From: Acidimicrobiia bacterium
Lineage (GTDB): Bacteria; Actinomycetota; Acidimicrobiia; Spongiisociales; ZC4RG35
DNA: 6,145 nucleotides
NCBI GenBank assembly: GCA_030623125.1
Contig: JAUXMQ010000076.1
Location: 1-6,145, forward strand
Direction: 5' to 3'
This document shows positions 5,175 through 6,145 of the stretch, one piece after another. The translations under genes and the position numbers were made by a program. Every line of letters starts with the position of its first letter. The stretch's first letter is position 1. The notes beneath the pieces are model-generated. The model saw nothing but the letters and a program-made list of their open reading frames with translations. It searched no databases and was not told the DNA's origin.

Positions 5175-5510
5175 ATGGCAAAACGGTCGCGAGAGCATCG
5201 CCAGGAAATTCCAGGATACGACGAGAGTCGTCCTTCGCGCGACGAGCGCAGACAGCAGCACCGAACGGCGCGTCACACCACCAATCAGATGCTGCACATG
5301 GCAGACGACCTCGATGATGTCGTGCTTCCCGAGGCGAAGCGCACCCGCAAGCCGGAAAACGGTGACGTTCAACACCATGATCCGGAGAAACGCCGATTCA
5401 AGCTATGGAAGACGAAGTTCTGGAAGCGGCGAGACGACTACCGCGATGAGAAGGCCGCTCTTGACTCACAGTGGCCTGTGATAACTCCGTCCCAACTCCC
5501 CGAGGAGTAG
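5175..5510 (+). CDS. Small highly charged hypothetical protein
   Basis: I do not recognise this 111-residue protein. It is hydrophilic throughout, with no signal peptide or membrane segment. The N-terminal third is rich in Arg, Glu and Gln. A middle part, residues 36-53, has an acidic patch (ADDLDDVV). A basic, aromatic stretch at about 71-90 (EKRRFKLWKTKFWKRRDDYR) could bind nucleic acid. The C-terminus is Pro-rich and acidic. The start is secure, with AGGAGG nine bases upstream. A promoter-like extended -10 and a GAAC-N4-GTTC palindrome precede it, so it may be expressed on its own and may be damage-inducible. It ends 29 bases before the lysS ATG on the same strand, so co-transcription with lysS is possible. 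Confidence 0.8.
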   Translation: MAKRSREHRQEIPGYDESRPSRDERRQQHRTARHTTNQMLHMADDLDDVVLPEAKRTRKPENGDVQHHDPEKRRFKLWKTKFWKRRDDYRDEKAALDSQWPVITPSQLPEE

Positions 5511-5523
5511 AGCCACGGTGCCA

Positions 5524-5547
5524 TCATTCATCGCGCACGATGAATGA
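5524..5547 (+). promoter_or_regulatory. Perfect 10-bp hairpin containing the lysS start codon
   Basis: TCATTCATCG (5524-5533) and CGATGAATGA (5538-5547) are exact reverse complements separated by the loop CGCA. The lysS ATG (5540-5542) lies in the 3' arm. No T-tract follows, so it is not an intrinsic terminator. In RNA it would hide the start codon; as DNA it is a 24-bp inverted repeat that a dimeric regulator could bind. Confidence 0.6.
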
Positions 5548-6145
5548 GCACCACGACACAACAGAAGATCAACTGATCGAGGGTCGGCGCGACAAACACG
5601 AGACCGTGCTCTCCAGCGGTGGGTATCCACGCCGCTTTGACCGAACCGACCTCGCCGCCGACCTCCACTCCCGTTTCAGCAATCTGAAACCGGCGGTCGT
5701 GACTGATGAGCGGGTGTCGGTGGCCGGGAGACTGATGCTCCATCGATCGTTCGGGAAGCTTCAGTTCGGCACCCTCCAGGATGTGAGTGGGACCATTCAG
5801 TTGTTCGTCGACCGGAAGACGGCCGGCCAAGATCTCGTGGACGAGTTCGCGACGCTGGACCTCGGCGACTGGATCGGGGTGAGTGGTCTGGTGATGACCA
5901 CCAAACGAGGGGAGTTGAGTGTGCAGGCCGATGAGCTGGCACTGCTCCAGAAGTCGCTGCGACCCCTCCCGGACAAGTGGCACGGGCTGGCTGATGTCGA
6001 ATTACGGAGTCGTCGCCGGTACCTGGATCTGATGGTCAATCCAGAGGCGCGAAAAGTGGCGATCGCCAGGTCGAAGATCGTGTCAGAGCTACGTGACCAG
6101 TTCTACCGGCGCGGGTTCGTCGAGGTGGAAACCCCGATCCTTCTC
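5540..6145 (+). CDS. lysS: Lysyl-tRNA synthetase, class II (LysS), N-terminal part (3' partial)
   Basis: LysS charges tRNA-Lys with lysine. The frame is open from ATG 5540 to the right edge, giving 202 residues, about 40% of a usual LysS. After QLIEGRRDKHETVLSSGG (11-28) comes the OB-fold anticodon-binding domain (about 58-137), with VSVAGRLMLHRSFGKLQFGTL and SGTIQLFVDR. It is followed by PDKWHGLADVELRSRRRYLDLM (144-165), characteristic of LysS, and class II motif 1 ending FVEVETPIL (193-201). No start codon exists in this frame nearby upstream and no SD lies close to the ATG. The nearest, GAGGAG at 5502-5507, is over 30 bases away. The mRNA may be leaderless or initiation may be controlled by the hairpin around the ATG. 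A lysS downstream of the folate genes agrees with mycobacterial gene order, with the intervening pan genes absent here. Confidence 0.95.
   Translation, partial: MNEHHDTTEDQLIEGRRDKHETVLSSGGYPRRFDRTDLAADLHSRFSNLKPAVVTDERVSVAGRLMLHRSFGKLQFGTLQDVSGTIQLFVDRKTAGQDLVDEFATLDLGDWIGVSGLVMTTKRGELSVQADELALLQKSLRPLPDKWHGLADVELRSRRRYLDLMVNPEARKVAIARSKIVSELRDQFYRRGFVEVETPILL

Noticed and set aside
5085..5378. A 97-codon minus-strand frame over the small basic protein gene
   Set aside because: The opposite strand has a strong SD and a sensible start; this one has no SD and no motif.
5466..5481. Inverted repeat TCACAG-TGGC-CTGTGA
   Set aside because: It lies inside a coding region and has the half-sites in the opposite order to a CRP box; no regulatory context supports it.
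5461..5486. TTGACT and GATAAC as a possible lysS promoter within the end of the small basic protein gene
   Set aside because: The spacer would be only 13 bp, too short for a sigma70-type promoter.

Overview
The window looks like an actinobacterial chromosome fragment, perhaps from an Acidimicrobiia-type lineage. It is GC-rich, uses GTG and TTG starts, has GTGA-overlapping genes, and carries two starts (folE, lysS) with no Shine-Dalgarno sequence nearby. The order ftsH (end), folE, folP, folB, folK, lysS (start) matches the mycobacterial ftsH-folE-folP-folB-folK...lysS neighbourhood. The order is established knowledge; the class-level placement is inference.

Layout. (1) 2-238, + strand: the 3' end of a gene read as ftsH. 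A TAG at 122-124 is followed in the same frame by 37 coding-like codons and a second TAG. (2) 239-406: a convergent gap without a convincing gene. (3) 407-1693, - strand: a two-gene module of a ribbon-helix-helix (RHH) protein and a DUF4097-type beta-repeat protein, overlapping by 4 bases. It has a strong sigma70-like promoter (TTGACA, 18 bp, TATAGT) buried in an array of 11-bp repeats that looks like an autoregulatory operator. The module sits between ftsH and folE, which are adjacent in mycobacteria. (4) 1835-5051, + strand: a compact folate operon, folE - folP - phosphatase-like gene - folB - folK, in which all junctions after folE are overlapping or nearly so. (5) 5132-5510: a small, highly charged gene of unknown function with its own extended -10 promoter and a GAAC-N4-GTTC palindrome of the LexA/SOS-box type across the expected transcription start. 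(6) 5540-6145: the start of lysS, running off the window, with its ATG inside a perfect 10-bp hairpin stem.

How the genes work together. FolE makes dihydroneopterin triphosphate from GTP. FolB and FolK carry dihydroneopterin to 6-hydroxymethyl-dihydropterin pyrophosphate, and FolP joins that to p-aminobenzoate. The step that removes phosphates from dihydroneopterin triphosphate has no recognisable enzyme here. That makes the phosphatase-like gene between folP and folB interesting, although it lacks the catalytic Cys and Arg. FolK is fused to a membrane domain resembling isoprenylcysteine/phospholipid methyltransferases.

The best candidates for something undescribed are the 11-bp operator array of the RHH-DUF4097 module, the degenerate phosphatase-like folate-operon protein, the FolK-methyltransferase fusion, the in-frame amber in the ftsH tail and the SOS-like control of the small basic protein.
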